DNA of 64,000 nt, taken from Roseibium polysiphoniae. Its GTDB lineage: Bacteria > Pseudomonadota > Alphaproteobacteria > Rhizobiales > Stappiaceae. The stretch's first letter is position 1, and every line of letters starts with the position of its first letter. The notes under the pieces were generated by a model. That model ran no database searches, was not told the origin of the DNA, and saw only the letters and a list, made by a program, of their open reading frames with translations. The stretch spans positions 650,697 to 714,696 of the forward strand of contig NZ_JACYXJ010000002.1 in the NCBI RefSeq assembly GCF_014842925.1, given 5' to 3'. This document shows positions 47,463 through 55,803 of the stretch, one piece after another. The translations under genes were made by a program, and so were the position numbers.

Positions 47463-47837
47463 CTAGCGCATCAAAGTGACCTCAAACGTTTCCTCGGCGA
47501 AGCCATGTACGGTATCACGCGCACGAATTATGACCTTTGAAATATCATCGGGAATCCGAACGCCACCCAGACTGCGCGTGAAAGGCTGTTCGTTCACATG
47601 GGGATGTGCCAGCACGCGTTCTCCCAGAATGTCTCCATCCGGTGTCACGACCTGCCACAGGTCGGCATAGTGGTCCCAGCCGGTGTCGTCATGACGAAGG
47701 GTAACGCTGAAGCGCCACAGACCGTCGTTTTGAATGGCATCTACAGCTTCGATCTTTACCTCCCCAGCAAGCGCAGTTCCGGCGAGGAACACTGAGACAA
47801 GAAAAGCATAAAGGCATGAAATCAAGCCGCGGCTCAT
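47463..47837 (-). CDS. Small secreted protein of unknown function
   Basis: 124 residues. A signal peptide is visible (YAFLVSVFLAGTALAGE), so the mature part of about 100 residues is periplasmic. It looks all-beta: VKIEAVDAIQNDGLWRFSVT, WDHYADLWQVVTPDGDILG, HPHVNEQPFTRSLGGVRIP. I recognise it only as a conserved hypothetical of alphaproteobacteria. A 9-bp hairpin lies just upstream (47849-47884), in its 5' leader or promoter. Confidence 0.75.
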   Translation of the reverse strand: MSRGLISCLYAFLVSVFLAGTALAGEVKIEAVDAIQNDGLWRFSVTLRHDDTGWDHYADLWQVVTPDGDILGERVLAHPHVNEQPFTRSLGGVRIPDDISKVIIRARDTVHGFAEETFEVTLMR

Positions 47838-47848
47838 GAGGACACTCC

Positions 47849-47884
47849 GGATCGGTTAACACCCTGGAACAAGGCAACCGATCC
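47849..47884. repeat. 9-bp inverted repeat upstream of the small secreted protein gene
   Basis: GGATCGGTT (47849-47857) is complementary to AACCGATCC (47876-47884), 18 bases apart. It begins 12 bases before the gene start at 47837, so it could fold in the leader or be an operator. Confidence 0.4.
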
Positions 47885-48005
47885 TCGCCGATCCGCGTGC
47901 CCGCATGAAATCACAAGCACGTCATGGCGCCACCCCTTCCCGTCTATCAGAGCGAAACGTAAGAGGGGTGGAATCGCGGAATGGCACACGGCCGAAGTCC
48001 ATGCC

Positions 48006-48383
48006 TTACCGTACAAGCGTCTGGCTACCGTATTCCTCTGGCCATAGATCGCGATGCGCATCGCCCCAGTCCTTGAGTGCCCTGATGACCGGCTCAAGGC
48101 TGCGACCGCGCTCTGTCAGGGAATATTCGACCTTCGGCGGGATCACCGGATAGACTTTACGCTCAATGAGCCCATCCGTTTCAAGTGAACGCAACTGGTT
48201 GGTCAACATGCGCTGGGTGACGCTCGGCAGTTTATTGCGAATTTCATTGAACCGCATTGTGCCCTCAAGAAGGTGATACAGAATGACGCCCTTCCACTTG
48301 CCGTCGATCAGGCTCAACGTCGCCTCGACAGCACAAGCCGATATACGCATGAAGCCCCGATTTGGATTGTCACCTCCGAGCAA
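48006..48383 (-). CDS. HxlR-family transcriptional regulator, copy 1
   Basis: 125 residues (an ATG 11 codons in is an alternative start). The winged-helix HxlR/MarR-like domain reads CAVEATLSLIDGKWKGVILY, RFNEIRNKLPSVTQRMLTNQ and the wing VIPPKVEYSLTERGRSLEPV. The N-terminal Cys matches redox- or aldehyde-sensing members. It is 91/103 identical in the core to copy 2 at 50645-51016, with 50 residues in a row the same. Unlike copy 2 it has no divergent oxidoreductase partner, and its upstream region is unlike that of copy 2. Confidence 0.9.
   Translation of the reverse strand: MLGGDNPNRGFMRISACAVEATLSLIDGKWKGVILYHLLEGTMRFNEIRNKLPSVTQRMLTNQLRSLETDGLIERKVYPVIPPKVEYSLTERGRSLEPVIRALKDWGDAHRDLWPEEYGSQTLVR
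48083..48233 (+). repeat. Direct repeat, left copy (within HxlR copy 1)
   Basis: This 151-bp segment differs from 50722-50872 at only five positions by hand alignment, all silent. Similarity falls off on both sides. The pair is in direct orientation, about 2.6 kb apart. Confidence 0.85.
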
Positions 48384-48585
48384 ACCAAAGCGTGGGTGGG
48401 CAGCAGATTCAACATCAGGCTAATCTTAAGACGCCAATTTTTATAACAACCCAGTTGATGCACTCTGCAATTCACCAATGCCGCGTAGGATCTAAAGCCT
48501 TCATAAGCGCTTCAATTGACTATACACATACGCTCGCCCCCACAAAGTGGGGAAGCAACGTGACCCACTTAACAACGCCTTTGTG
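48384..48585. other. Left flank of the AT-rich methyltransferase segment
   Basis: 202 bases with no gene. A CCCCAC-AAA-GTGGGG hairpin (48538-48552) lies 34 bases past the TylF-like stop but has no clear T-tract. Nothing else is recognised. Confidence 0.4.
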
Positions 48586-49383
48586 TCAAGAACCTACCTT
48601 CACCCCCATCCGTCCCGTGTAGTCCGTCACATAAAGAAGTGGAGCGTTTGTATTGTTCTCGAAATACTCATCGACTGCTTTTCTCGCCCCTTCCCAATGG
48701 CCGTAGTCATCGATCAAAATCGCCCCCCCAACCGTCAATCGCGGATAAAGTATTTCTAGCTCAACCAACGTCGATTCATACCAATCGGTGTCCAAGCGTA
48801 GCACGGCGATTTTATCTGGAACGTTACTCCCTTCGTTTAACGTTACAGCGACATCTCCCTTTATGAAGTGAACGTTACCAAGATCGACGCGGCTTTGGAT
48901 AAAATTTTCTCTGACATCTTCTAATGATGCATAGCACCACTGACTATGACCATTGCTCTGGGTCGCTTCGTATTTTTCGAATGCTAATTCTGCTGTGCCG
49001 GTCTTCCGATCATGTAGCGTGGGCTTCGTCATCCCCTCAAACGTGTCAAAAAGGAACACCTGCTTTTTGCTTCCGAGCAGTTCAAACACCTTTTTAGCAA
49101 GGATGGCATTACCGCCTCTCCATACCCCGCACTCCACAAAGTCACCGTCTATATCCTGCTCTACAACATGGCGACAGGCCTTCAGGGTCGCGACTAGGCG
49201 CGGAACACTCGTCATCGTATAACCACCGGCAATGACATCATCGATGATCTCACGTTCAGCAATACTCAGTTCGACCGGCATCTTCACGACTGGCTGGCTT
49301 TGCTGCCTAATTTCAGGGTTCAATTTCCGCGCAAGCTTTAGCGCGATCATCGACATCGTTTTTCTCATGACGCTCTCATGCAT
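48586..49383 (-). CDS. TylF/MycF-family O-methyltransferase
   Basis: 265 residues; start at 49383 or at ATG 49368. The Mg2+/SAM-dependent TylF fold is shown by DFVECGVWRGGNAILAKKVF (SAM site), FLFDTFEGMTKPT, VHFIKGDVAVTLNEG, IAVLRLDTDWYESTLVELEI (Asp metal ligands) and LIDDYGHWEGARKAVDEYF. Relatives methylate sugar hydroxyls in macrolides and in LPS or other glycans. It lies with a second methyltransferase in a visibly AT-rich segment unlike its surroundings, a sign of transfer. A glycan target is an inference. Confidence 0.88.
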   Translation of the reverse strand: MHESVMRKTMSMIALKLARKLNPEIRQQSQPVVKMPVELSIAEREIIDDVIAGGYTMTSVPRLVATLKACRHVVEQDIDGDFVECGVWRGGNAILAKKVFELLGSKKQVFLFDTFEGMTKPTLHDRKTGTAELAFEKYEATQSNGHSQWCYASLEDVRENFIQSRVDLGNVHFIKGDVAVTLNEGSNVPDKIAVLRLDTDWYESTLVELEILYPRLTVGGAILIDDYGHWEGARKAVDEYFENNTNAPLLYVTDYTGRMGVKVGS

Positions 49384-49431
49384 TTGATAAAAATTTGGTA
49401 TAGCATTCCATATTTGGAGAATAATCGATTG

Positions 49432-50154
49432 CTACATACGCTTAATGCACTTCAATGTATTATGCTTTGCGCCTCGATAGATAACCGATATACTTTCCAT
49501 CCCAAATTTACGATTCAACAATTCCTCTCCACTTGTTTCCGTCCTTACATCAACAATAAGAGCACCACCCACAGCAAGTATTTCATAGGCACTTTCCAAA
49601 TATAACTCAATTGGGTAATGGAATCCCCATGAGTATGTTGATATGATTAAGTCGCATGGATTGATCGCTGAATGTAACACCCCATCGTCCGGAGCTTCGA
49701 TGCAAAAAATTGACTGTTCAGGCACTCCGTTGGCAATCAGGGTTTGTTTAGCTAAATCGAGAGAATTATAAAATGAACCTCTATCCTCAAACATATACCA
49801 AACATTTTCATCGACTTGCGTACGGTCGATTAGGTAAATATTTGGATTATTAGCTTTAAGGAACTGATAAAGATAATAATCAAGCGCAGCAATACCGCAT
49901 CCGATATCCATAATATTTTGCGCATCGATAGGAATATGTCCTTTTATTGAATCAAAGGCTATTTCCATCTCCTTGGCATACCGCTCTGTAATTGTATACG
50001 CATTATTTCGCGCATACCTTTGGACATATTGTTCATAAGTCTCAGTCGGCTTGAAGTAACTGAGCAATTTATTCAACGTACTACTTTTTTTCTTCGGCAG
50101 AAAATTAGTCCGCTGAAACAGAATGTAATCAGCGGCTTCCGGATCAATTTTCAT
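49432..50154 (-). CDS. Class I SAM-dependent methyltransferase, AT-rich
   Basis: 240 residues from ATG 50154, which has GGAGA upstream; the longer frame is not supported. The SAM motif is IMDIGCGIAALDYYLYQFLK (around residue 105), followed by an acidic end of strand 2 (NIYLIDRTQVDE) and the post-motif region CDLIISTYSWGFHYPIELYL. The substrate is unknown. Codon use is strongly AT-rich, matching the TylF-like gene 48 bases downstream, so both seem to have arrived together. Similar small methyltransferases accompany glycosyltransferase genes in other genomes. Confidence 0.82.
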   Translation of the reverse strand: MKIDPEAADYILFQRTNFLPKKKSSTLNKLLSYFKPTETYEQYVQRYARNNAYTITERYAKEMEIAFDSIKGHIPIDAQNIMDIGCGIAALDYYLYQFLKANNPNIYLIDRTQVDENVWYMFEDRGSFYNSLDLAKQTLIANGVPEQSIFCIEAPDDGVLHSAINPCDLIISTYSWGFHYPIELYLESAYEILAVGGALIVDVRTETSGEELLNRKFGMESISVIYRGAKHNTLKCIKRM

Positions 50155-50644
50155 ATCGTCTCCATTGTATTGTCGGTCGCATGATAGGTGAACTAGCTTG
50201 GTTCGCCGCCATCGTGAGTATGGCATTTTTATCATGTGATAGCAGACCGCTTTTCGGCAGGGGAACAATACAGTCAAATGGCCAGACACTTTCCCCTGCA
50301 ATCTGGTTGGGGCTGCGCGACATATTTCGGTATTGCCATTGAAAGATATCATGCTTCAGTATAATTTTACCTACATAGAGATGATGTCGACTGATCTTCG
50401 GCCTTCATATGTCTAATTGGTCGTCGACGTGAAGCTCGGACACTCGAAGGTCCCCTCCACACGGCGCAAATACCAGTTTAATTCCAGCCGGTTTTTTTCG
50501 CTCTCAACCCTTCATTGTATTTTACATGCAGTCGTCCATCGACCAGTGCCTTTTTATCGCTGGCGGTTGGCTAAGGCGTCACGCTCGGCGAGACATGGCA
50601 TATCGGCTTGAACGGTTTTATAGGAGCTTCAGCCCACAAGACCC
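50155..50644. other. 490-base stretch without a gene at the right flank of the AT-rich segment
   Basis: No open frame shows family similarity or a ribosome-binding site. The composition shifts from AT-rich (left) to mixed (right), so a junction between the transferred segment and the HxlR copy 2 neighbourhood probably lies here. I saw no transposase fragment or inverted repeat that would explain it. Confidence 0.45.
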
Positions 50645-51016
50645 TCAGTCAGCTGCAACCACTAAGCCGAATTCGTCCGGCCAAAGCTCCTTATTGGCAT
50701 CGCCCCAGTGCTTGAGTGCCATGATGACCGGCTCAAGACTGCGACCGCGCTCTGTCAGGGAATATTCGACCTTCGGCGGAATCACCGGATAGACCTTACG
50801 TTCAATGAGCCCATCTGTTTCAAGTGAACGCAACTGGTTGGTCAACATGCGCTGGGTGACGCTCGGCAGTTTCTTGCGAATTTCGTTGAACCGCAAAGTG
50901 CTGTCGAGAAGATGGTACAGCACGACGCCTTTCCATTTGCCGTCAATGAGGCTGAGAGTTGCCTCAACCGCACAGCCCGGGCTGCATTCAAAACTCGTGT
51001 GTCGGGCACGTGCCAT
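50645..51016 (-). CDS. HxlR-family transcriptional regulator, copy 2
   Basis: 123 residues. The HxlR winged helix reads CAVEATLSLIDGKWKGVVLY, LRFNEIRKKLPSVTQRMLTN and PPKVEYSLTERGRSLEPVIM. Two cysteines occur near the N-terminus (FECSPGCAVE), a pattern of thiol-based quinone/electrophile sensors such as YodB. It is divergent from a zinc-type alcohol dehydrogenase/quinone reductase-like gene, a common pairing, and an AGTAT-N8-ATACT palindrome begins 6 bases upstream of its start, suggesting autorepression and control of the partner gene. Confidence 0.92.
   Translation of the reverse strand: MARARHTSFECSPGCAVEATLSLIDGKWKGVVLYHLLDSTLRFNEIRKKLPSVTQRMLTNQLRSLETDGLIERKVYPVIPPKVEYSLTERGRSLEPVIMALKHWGDANKELWPDEFGLVVAAD
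50722..50872 (+). repeat. Direct repeat, right copy (within HxlR copy 2)
   Basis: Partner of 48083-48233, with five silent differences in 151 bp. This copy has the intact divergent arrangement and operator, so it is the likely parent. Confidence 0.85.
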
Positions 51017-51021
51017 TAGAG

Positions 51022-51039
51022 TATCCTAATTTATACTTA
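51022..51039. promoter_or_regulatory. Candidate HxlR operator
   Basis: AGTAT (51022-51026) and ATACT (51035-51039) form an inverted repeat in an AT-rich region between the divergent HxlR and alcohol dehydrogenase genes. Size and placement fit operators of HxlR-family repressors. Confidence 0.5.
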
Positions 51040-51133
51040 GTGCCTTTTAAGCCACTTAGCTTCTTTTATGTGCGTTCTTGTCTTCTTCGACTCTATGATC
51101 CAGATCAATTAGCAGCAATTCAGGAGCTTTGAT

Positions 51134-52150
51134 ATGCGTGCTATTGGTTACGAAAAATCACTACCGATCACCGACGACAACGCGCTCGTCGATATAGATC
51201 TGCCACGTCCCGAGCCGCGCGGTTCAGACCTTCTCGTGGAAGTTCGGGCCGTTTCGGTCAATCCTGTCGACACCAAGGTTCGCATGCGGGCGGAACCGGA
51301 ACCCGGCGACTACAAGGTTCTCGGCTGGGACGCTGCCGGTGTCGTGGTCGCCAAAGGTTCGGATGCGACAGGTTTCGACGTCGGCGATGGGGTCTTTTAT
51401 GCCGGCGACCTGACCCGCCCCGGCACCAACGCGGAATTTCACCTTGTCGATGAGCGTATCGTTGGCCGGAAACCGAAAAGCCTGTCCTGGGCAGAGGCCG
51501 CAGCCCTTCCACTGACCGCCATCACGGCATGGGAAGCGCTTTTTGATCGCCTGAACATCAACACGGCAATTCCCGGGGCGCCGCCCGTCGTTCTCATCAT
51601 TGGCGGCGCTGGCGGCGTTGGCTCAATCGCCGTTCAACTCGCCAGCAAGCTTACGGACGTTACGGTAATCGCGACGGCCTCACGCGCGGAGACCCGCGAC
51701 TGGGTCCTGAACCTTGGCGCAGATTATGTCGTCGACCATTCAAAGCCGCTTGCGAAACAAGTTGCCGACCTCGGCCTCGGCGCACCGGCCTATGTCTTTT
51801 CGACGACAAACACGGACGATCACCTGACAGAGATTGCCGAACTGATCGCGCCACAAGGCCGCTTTTCACTGATTGACGATCCGTCAAGCCTCGACATCAG
51901 TCCCTTCAAGCGCAAGAGCGTCTCGACCCACTGGGAGTTCATGTTCACGCGCTCCATGTTCAAAACGGCAGATATGGCTGCGCAGGGCAAGCTGCTCAAC
52001 GAGATCTCGAAACACGTCGATGACGGCACCCTCAAGACCACGCTTGGCGAAAATTTCGGTGCGATCAATGCCGAGAATCTGAGGCGGGCGCATCAGTTCA
52101 TCGAAAGCGGCAAGGCAAAGGGCAAGGTCGTCCTGGAAGGCTTCGCCTAG
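51134..52150 (+). CDS. Zinc-type alcohol dehydrogenase-like protein (MDR family)
   Basis: 338 residues, with CAGGAGC upstream of the ATG. The GroES-like domain shows LLVEVRAVSVNPVDTKVRM and KVLGWDAAGVVVAKGSDATG; the Rossmann domain shows VVLIIGGAGGVGSIAVQLAS. The structural zinc cysteine cluster is lacking, as in the ZADH/quinone reductase branch. It is expected to reduce quinones or activated alkenes with NADPH. It is divergent from HxlR copy 2, which probably represses it until an electrophile is present. Confidence 0.9.
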   Translation: MRAIGYEKSLPITDDNALVDIDLPRPEPRGSDLLVEVRAVSVNPVDTKVRMRAEPEPGDYKVLGWDAAGVVVAKGSDATGFDVGDGVFYAGDLTRPGTNAEFHLVDERIVGRKPKSLSWAEAAALPLTAITAWEALFDRLNINTAIPGAPPVVLIIGGAGGVGSIAVQLASKLTDVTVIATASRAETRDWVLNLGADYVVDHSKPLAKQVADLGLGAPAYVFSTTNTDDHLTEIAELIAPQGRFSLIDDPSSLDISPFKRKSVSTHWEFMFTRSMFKTADMAAQGKLLNEISKHVDDGTLKTTLGENFGAINAENLRRAHQFIESGKAKGKVVLEGFA

Positions 52151-52162
52151 CTAAAAAATAGA

Positions 52163-52193
52163 ACCGGCGGGAGCCTCAAAAGCACCCGTCGGT
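52163..52193 (+). terminator. Terminator-like hairpin after the alcohol dehydrogenase gene
   Basis: ACCGGCGGG (52163-52171) pairs with CCCGTCGGT (52185-52193), with one G-T pair and a 13-base loop. It starts 12 bases past the stop. The T-tract after it is poor, so confidence is moderate. Confidence 0.55.
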
Positions 52194-52222
52194 CAAACAT
52201 CCTTACGTGCCAGGCAGCAGCA

Positions 52223-52356
52223 TCATTCCCACTCGTTCGTGCCCGGCGGCGTGGAGGCGATGTCATAGGTGCGGCTATCACCCATAACGCCGACTGTGCG
52301 AACCGGCAGAATCGCAACAAGGCCTGCCCGCTCCCATCGTAAAGACCGCGGATGCG
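52223..52356 (-). pseudogene. guaA: Decayed duplicate of the guaA 3' end (island boundary remnant)
   Basis: Read on the minus strand, this segment encodes GVMGDSRTYD joined to IASTPPGTNEWE and a stop. That corresponds to two parts of the real GuaA: the MGDGRTYD region (54411-54506) and the terminal [15 protein letters not shown] (54232-54281). The intervening 130 or so bases are missing; the deletion joins two copies of TCATAGGTGC, so it probably arose by recombination at that short repeat. A base is also missing (CAAGG for CAAAGG), and coding changes show decay. The fragment ends 2 bases from the stop of the deacetylase gene. It marks an old insertion or duplication at the 3' end of guaA. 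Confidence 0.9.
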
Positions 52357-52358
52357 CC

Positions 52359-53315
52359 TCAGAACGACGGCATTTCATGCGCTGCCCGGATCATATCAGG
52401 CACCTGCTGTCGAAACTCCTCGAAAGTCGCCTTGGGCATGTACCGTTCCAAAACCGGCAGTCCGTAAAGGTTGGGAAGCGGTCCATCGGTCTGATGGTTG
52501 GCCCGATTTCGCGAGAGCAAGGCCGCGCCATATCCTTCAGCCGCCAAAATGGCAAAGGTTTCAGCGTCAAACGTTTCGAGCCCCCCGAAGGGTATCGAAA
52601 AAACTTTGCTTGTCTTTCTGTCCAGACCGTCGATTATCAGGGCATTTACCCGGATTTCACGGTCTTTCTCTGGCCTGGAGAGCGACGACAGGACGTAGTG
52701 ATTGTGGGTATGATTGCCGTAGGTCAAAAGCGGATGATCAATTAATTGATCGTGGTCGTCGGCACATAAATTGGTACTGCGGAGCAGCCCGCCCAACCCA
52801 AGATCCAGAAAGTCATCCAGCAATCGGTCAAGCTCTGCGCTGTTGACGTCCGGGGCCTTGCTCCGCTTGTAGAAATCATCTGCCGTGATTGCACTCTTGC
52901 GACAAAACGGGTCTGCCCAGGAGACGAAGTCGGCAACCCTGCCCGCGCTAATCAACAGGCGTACCTTGTCCCGCCAGAAGACTTTTTTCGAGAGCGTGGA
53001 TCCGATCACGAACACGGTTGCCGGTACCCCAAGATCCTCAAGCACAGGCAGGGCCATTGAAAAAACTGACTTGTAGGCATCGTCGAACGTGACCGCAAAC
53101 GTGCCCTCCTGATCGGGCATCGTGAGAAGATCATCCAGCCGGACGAGATCAAAATGCTCTTTCATCCATGCGAGTTGCTTGTACAGTTCATCAGGGCTGA
53201 CGTTTTGGAGGTTTGTCTTGACGCTGTCGGGAATGGTGTCAAAGACGGCGTGATACAGCAGCACATGAGAAAAAAGGGGCGTCCTGCCGGACTTAATCAT
53301 TGTCCACCATGCCAT
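52359..53315 (-). CDS. Polysaccharide deacetylase (NodB/CE4 family)
   Basis: 318 residues (an ATG at 53300 is an alternative start). The NodB domain has TFDD (76-79), with the catalytic and metal Asp, in GTFAVTFDDAYKSVF, and the HTHNH metal histidines (202-206). FGGLETFDAETFAILAAEGYG is the last motif region. No signal peptide is seen, so it would act in the cytoplasm on a sugar nucleotide or lipid-linked sugar. It overlaps the formyltransferase gene by 23 bases, so the two are coupled. Together they could replace an N-acetyl by an N-formyl group. It lies between the guaA fragment and guaA. Confidence 0.87.
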   Translation of the reverse strand: MAWWTMIKSGRTPLFSHVLLYHAVFDTIPDSVKTNLQNVSPDELYKQLAWMKEHFDLVRLDDLLTMPDQEGTFAVTFDDAYKSVFSMALPVLEDLGVPATVFVIGSTLSKKVFWRDKVRLLISAGRVADFVSWADPFCRKSAITADDFYKRSKAPDVNSAELDRLLDDFLDLGLGGLLRSTNLCADDHDQLIDHPLLTYGNHTHNHYVLSSLSRPEKDREIRVNALIIDGLDRKTSKVFSIPFGGLETFDAETFAILAAEGYGAALLSRNRANHQTDGPLPNLYGLPVLERYMPKATFEEFRQQVPDMIRAAHEMPSF

Positions 53316-54177
53316 TTCGAACCGTCAGGATCTGAGTGTAGTCCCCTCGGGCTTCACCCGCGATCTGCTGTTGGACCAAACGATCCCGGTTTTCAAAATA
53401 CAATTTTGCGGCCTTGAACGTCCAGTCGCGATCATAAAACACCTTGCCGGACGTCCATTGCGGCAAGGCCCGGCAGGTTCCGGTCTCAACTTGTTTCAAA
53501 GCTTCGATCATAAGCCTGGTGCCAGCGACGATGCTCTTGCAGTTGATTGATCCGTAGGTATCACCGGGCACCGGCACGACCCTTTCTGAAAAAACAATAT
53601 CGCCGGTATCTATTCCCCGGGACATTTTGTGAACGGTGACACCGAAATAACCGGGGTTGTTGTCGACGAATGGCCAGAAATTGGTTCGTCCGCCGCGATA
53701 ATAAGGCGACAAGCCGGTGTGCATGTTCAGGACGACGGGAGCGCTGTCCAAAATTCCGCGTCCCAATATGCATGTCCCCATCACGGCAATCACATCTGGT
53801 TTGGCCCGGCGGATCGTCTCGATAAAATATGGGGCATTTATGGACCGGAATTCTGAGGTGACGCTCGCCAGCAGAAAATCGAAGTAGCCAGACAGGAAAG
53901 AATCTGCCGAGCCGCTGAAGAAGAGGCTTTCATTGCGCCGTTTTTCGTTCTTAAGCGCGACCCCATGTGTCCGGTAACGCCTCTGGTAGTAACGTTGCCT
54001 CAGAGTTTGGACCACATGCCGGGACGCGGTCTTGCGGACCTGCTCCAGCTTCGGGCGGTTGATCTCCTTGCCGTCGGTGATCACTCCAACGACGTTGCCG
54101 GTCTCTTCTATGATCCGATTGCAGAAATAGAAGTGCCGATCTGAGCCGTCGGTGAGAATTACAATTCGCTTGCCCAT
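53293..54177 (-). CDS. Formyltransferase-family protein (sugar N-formyltransferase-like)
   Basis: 294 residues from ATG 54177. The formyltransferase core has the catalytic N151/H153 in VLNMHTGLSPYYRGGRTNF and D190 in TVHKMSRGIDTGDIVFSERV, as in N10-formyl-tetrahydrofolate-dependent enzymes of the Fmt/ArnA/WbkC group. The N-terminal 110 residues are unlike methionyl-tRNA formyltransferase, and the tRNA-binding C-terminal domain is absent. It most probably formylates an amino sugar. It is followed by, and overlaps, the deacetylase gene. It starts 55 bases past the guaA stop. Confidence 0.85.
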   Translation of the reverse strand: MGKRIVILTDGSDRHFYFCNRIIEETGNVVGVITDGKEINRPKLEQVRKTASRHVVQTLRQRYYQRRYRTHGVALKNEKRRNESLFFSGSADSFLSGYFDFLLASVTSEFRSINAPYFIETIRRAKPDVIAVMGTCILGRGILDSAPVVLNMHTGLSPYYRGGRTNFWPFVDNNPGYFGVTVHKMSRGIDTGDIVFSERVVPVPGDTYGSINCKSIVAGTRLMIEALKQVETGTCRALPQWTSGKVFYDRDWTFKAAKLYFENRDRLVQQQIAGEARGDYTQILTVRNGMVDND

Positions 54178-54231
54178 ACCAAGTTGCCTAGAAGATGGCG
54201 CGCCCAACAAGAGGTGGGCTCCACCAAACCG

Positions 54232-55803
54232 TCACTCCCACTCGATTGTGCCGGGGGGCTTGGAGGTGATGTCATAGGTGCAGCGGTTGATGCCCTGCAC
54301 CTCGTTGATGATCCGCGTGGCGGTTTCGCCAAGGAACTCGTGAGTGAAGGGATAATAATCCGCCGTCATGCCGTCGACCGAGGTCACGGCTCGAAGCGCA
54401 CAGGCGTAATCATAGGTGCGGCCGTCACCCATAACGCCGACTGTGCGAACCGGCAGGATCGCAACAAAGGCCTGCCAGATCTCATCGTAAAGACCGTGTT
54501 TGCGGATCTGGTCGATATAGACCGCATCTGCCTTTCGGAGAATTTCTAGCTTTTCTCCGGTGATCTCACCTGGACAGCGGATCGCTAGGCCTGGTCCCGG
54601 GAACGGATGGCGACCGATGAAGCTGTCTGGCAGACCGAGTTCACGGCCAAGCGCACGGACTTCATCCTTGAAGAGTTCGCGCAGGGGTTCGACAAGCTTG
54701 AGGCCCATCTTTTCCGGCAGCCCACCCACATTATGGTGGGATTTGATGGTCACAGACGGACCACCTGAAAAACTGACGCTTTCGATCACATCCGGATAGA
54801 GCGTTCCCTGGGCGAGGAATTCCGCGCCATCGATTTCGTTGGCGTATTTCTGGAAGACATCGATAAACAGCTTGCCGATAATCTTGCGCTTGGTTTCCGG
54901 ATCAGACACGCCTTCAAGATTGGAAAGAAACAGCCTGCTCTCATCGGCATGGATCAACGGAATGTTGTAGTGATCGCGGAACATGGTGACCACTTCGTCG
55001 GCTTCATTCTGACGCAAAAGGCCGTGGTCAACAAAAACGCACGTCAGTTGATCGCCAATTGCCTCATGGATCAGAACGGCAGCGACCGAGCTGTCAACGC
55101 CGCCGGACAAGCCGCAGATGACCTTCTTGTCGCCAACCTGTTCACGGATCTTCGCAATGGCTTCTTCGCGGTAGGCGCCCATGGTCCAGTCGCCCTTGAA
55201 GCCGGCCGCGCGGACGAAGTTCTCATACAGCATCTTGCCATTTGGCGTGTGATGCACTTCTGGATGAAACTGCACCGCATAGAAGTGCCGCTCGACGTCT
55301 GCCGTGACCGCGTAGGGCGCGTTCGGCGAAGTACCAAACACCTCAAAGCCAGGTGCAATCTTGCTGACGTGGTCGCCGTGGCTCATCCACACCTGTTCTT
55401 TGCCTTCGGCAAACCAACCTTGCAGAATGGAAAGTGGCTCACCTGCAGGGGTGACAAATGCGCGGCCAAATTCGGCAGTGCCGCCGCCGCCTGAAATCTT
55501 GCCGCCATCGACCTGACCGCCCAGGTCCTGCATCATCACCTGTTGCCCGTAGCAGATGCCCAGGATCGGCACGCCAAGCTCATAGACCGTCTTCGGCGGT
55601 CGTGGAGATCCTTCGCGCACGACAGAATCAGGCCCGCCCGAGAAGATCACCGCCCTCGGCCTAAACTCCGCGAGGAAGGCGTCCGTGACCTTCTGATAGG
55701 GATGAATTTCACAAAAGACGTTCAGTTCGCGCAAGCGACGTGCAATGAGCTGCGTAACCTGAGAGCCGAAATCGATGATGAGGAGGCGATCATGCTGGGT
55801 CAT
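54232..55803 (-). CDS. guaA: GMP synthase (glutamine-hydrolysing)
   Basis: 523 residues. The class I glutamine amidotransferase domain has Cys84 in LGICYGQQ, with His and Glu in [11 protein letters not shown]. The ATP pyrophosphatase domain has the P-loop [14 protein letters not shown] near 230, and the dimerisation domain contains [16 protein letters not shown]. The C-terminus [15 protein letters not shown] is intact. It makes GMP from XMP in the cytoplasm. The 3' end of this gene is a known integration hotspot, and a decayed copy of it lies at 52223-52356, 2 kb downstream. Confidence 0.98.
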   Translation of the reverse strand: MTQHDRLLIIDFGSQVTQLIARRLRELNVFCEIHPYQKVTDAFLAEFRPRAVIFSGGPDSVVREGSPRPPKTVYELGVPILGICYGQQVMMQDLGGQVDGGKISGGGGTAEFGRAFVTPAGEPLSILQGWFAEGKEQVWMSHGDHVSKIAPGFEVFGTSPNAPYAVTADVERHFYAVQFHPEVHHTPNGKMLYENFVRAAGFKGDWTMGAYREEAIAKIREQVGDKKVICGLSGGVDSSVAAVLIHEAIGDQLTCVFVDHGLLRQNEADEVVTMFRDHYNIPLIHADESRLFLSNLEGVSDPETKRKIIGKLFIDVFQKYANEIDGAEFLAQGTLYPDVIESVSFSGGPSVTIKSHHNVGGLPEKMGLKLVEPLRELFKDEVRALGRELGLPDSFIGRHPFPGPGLAIRCPGEITGEKLEILRKADAVYIDQIRKHGLYDEIWQAFVAILPVRTVGVMGDGRTYDYACALRAVTSVDGMTADYYPFTHEFLGETATRIINEVQGINRCTYDITSKPPGTIEWE

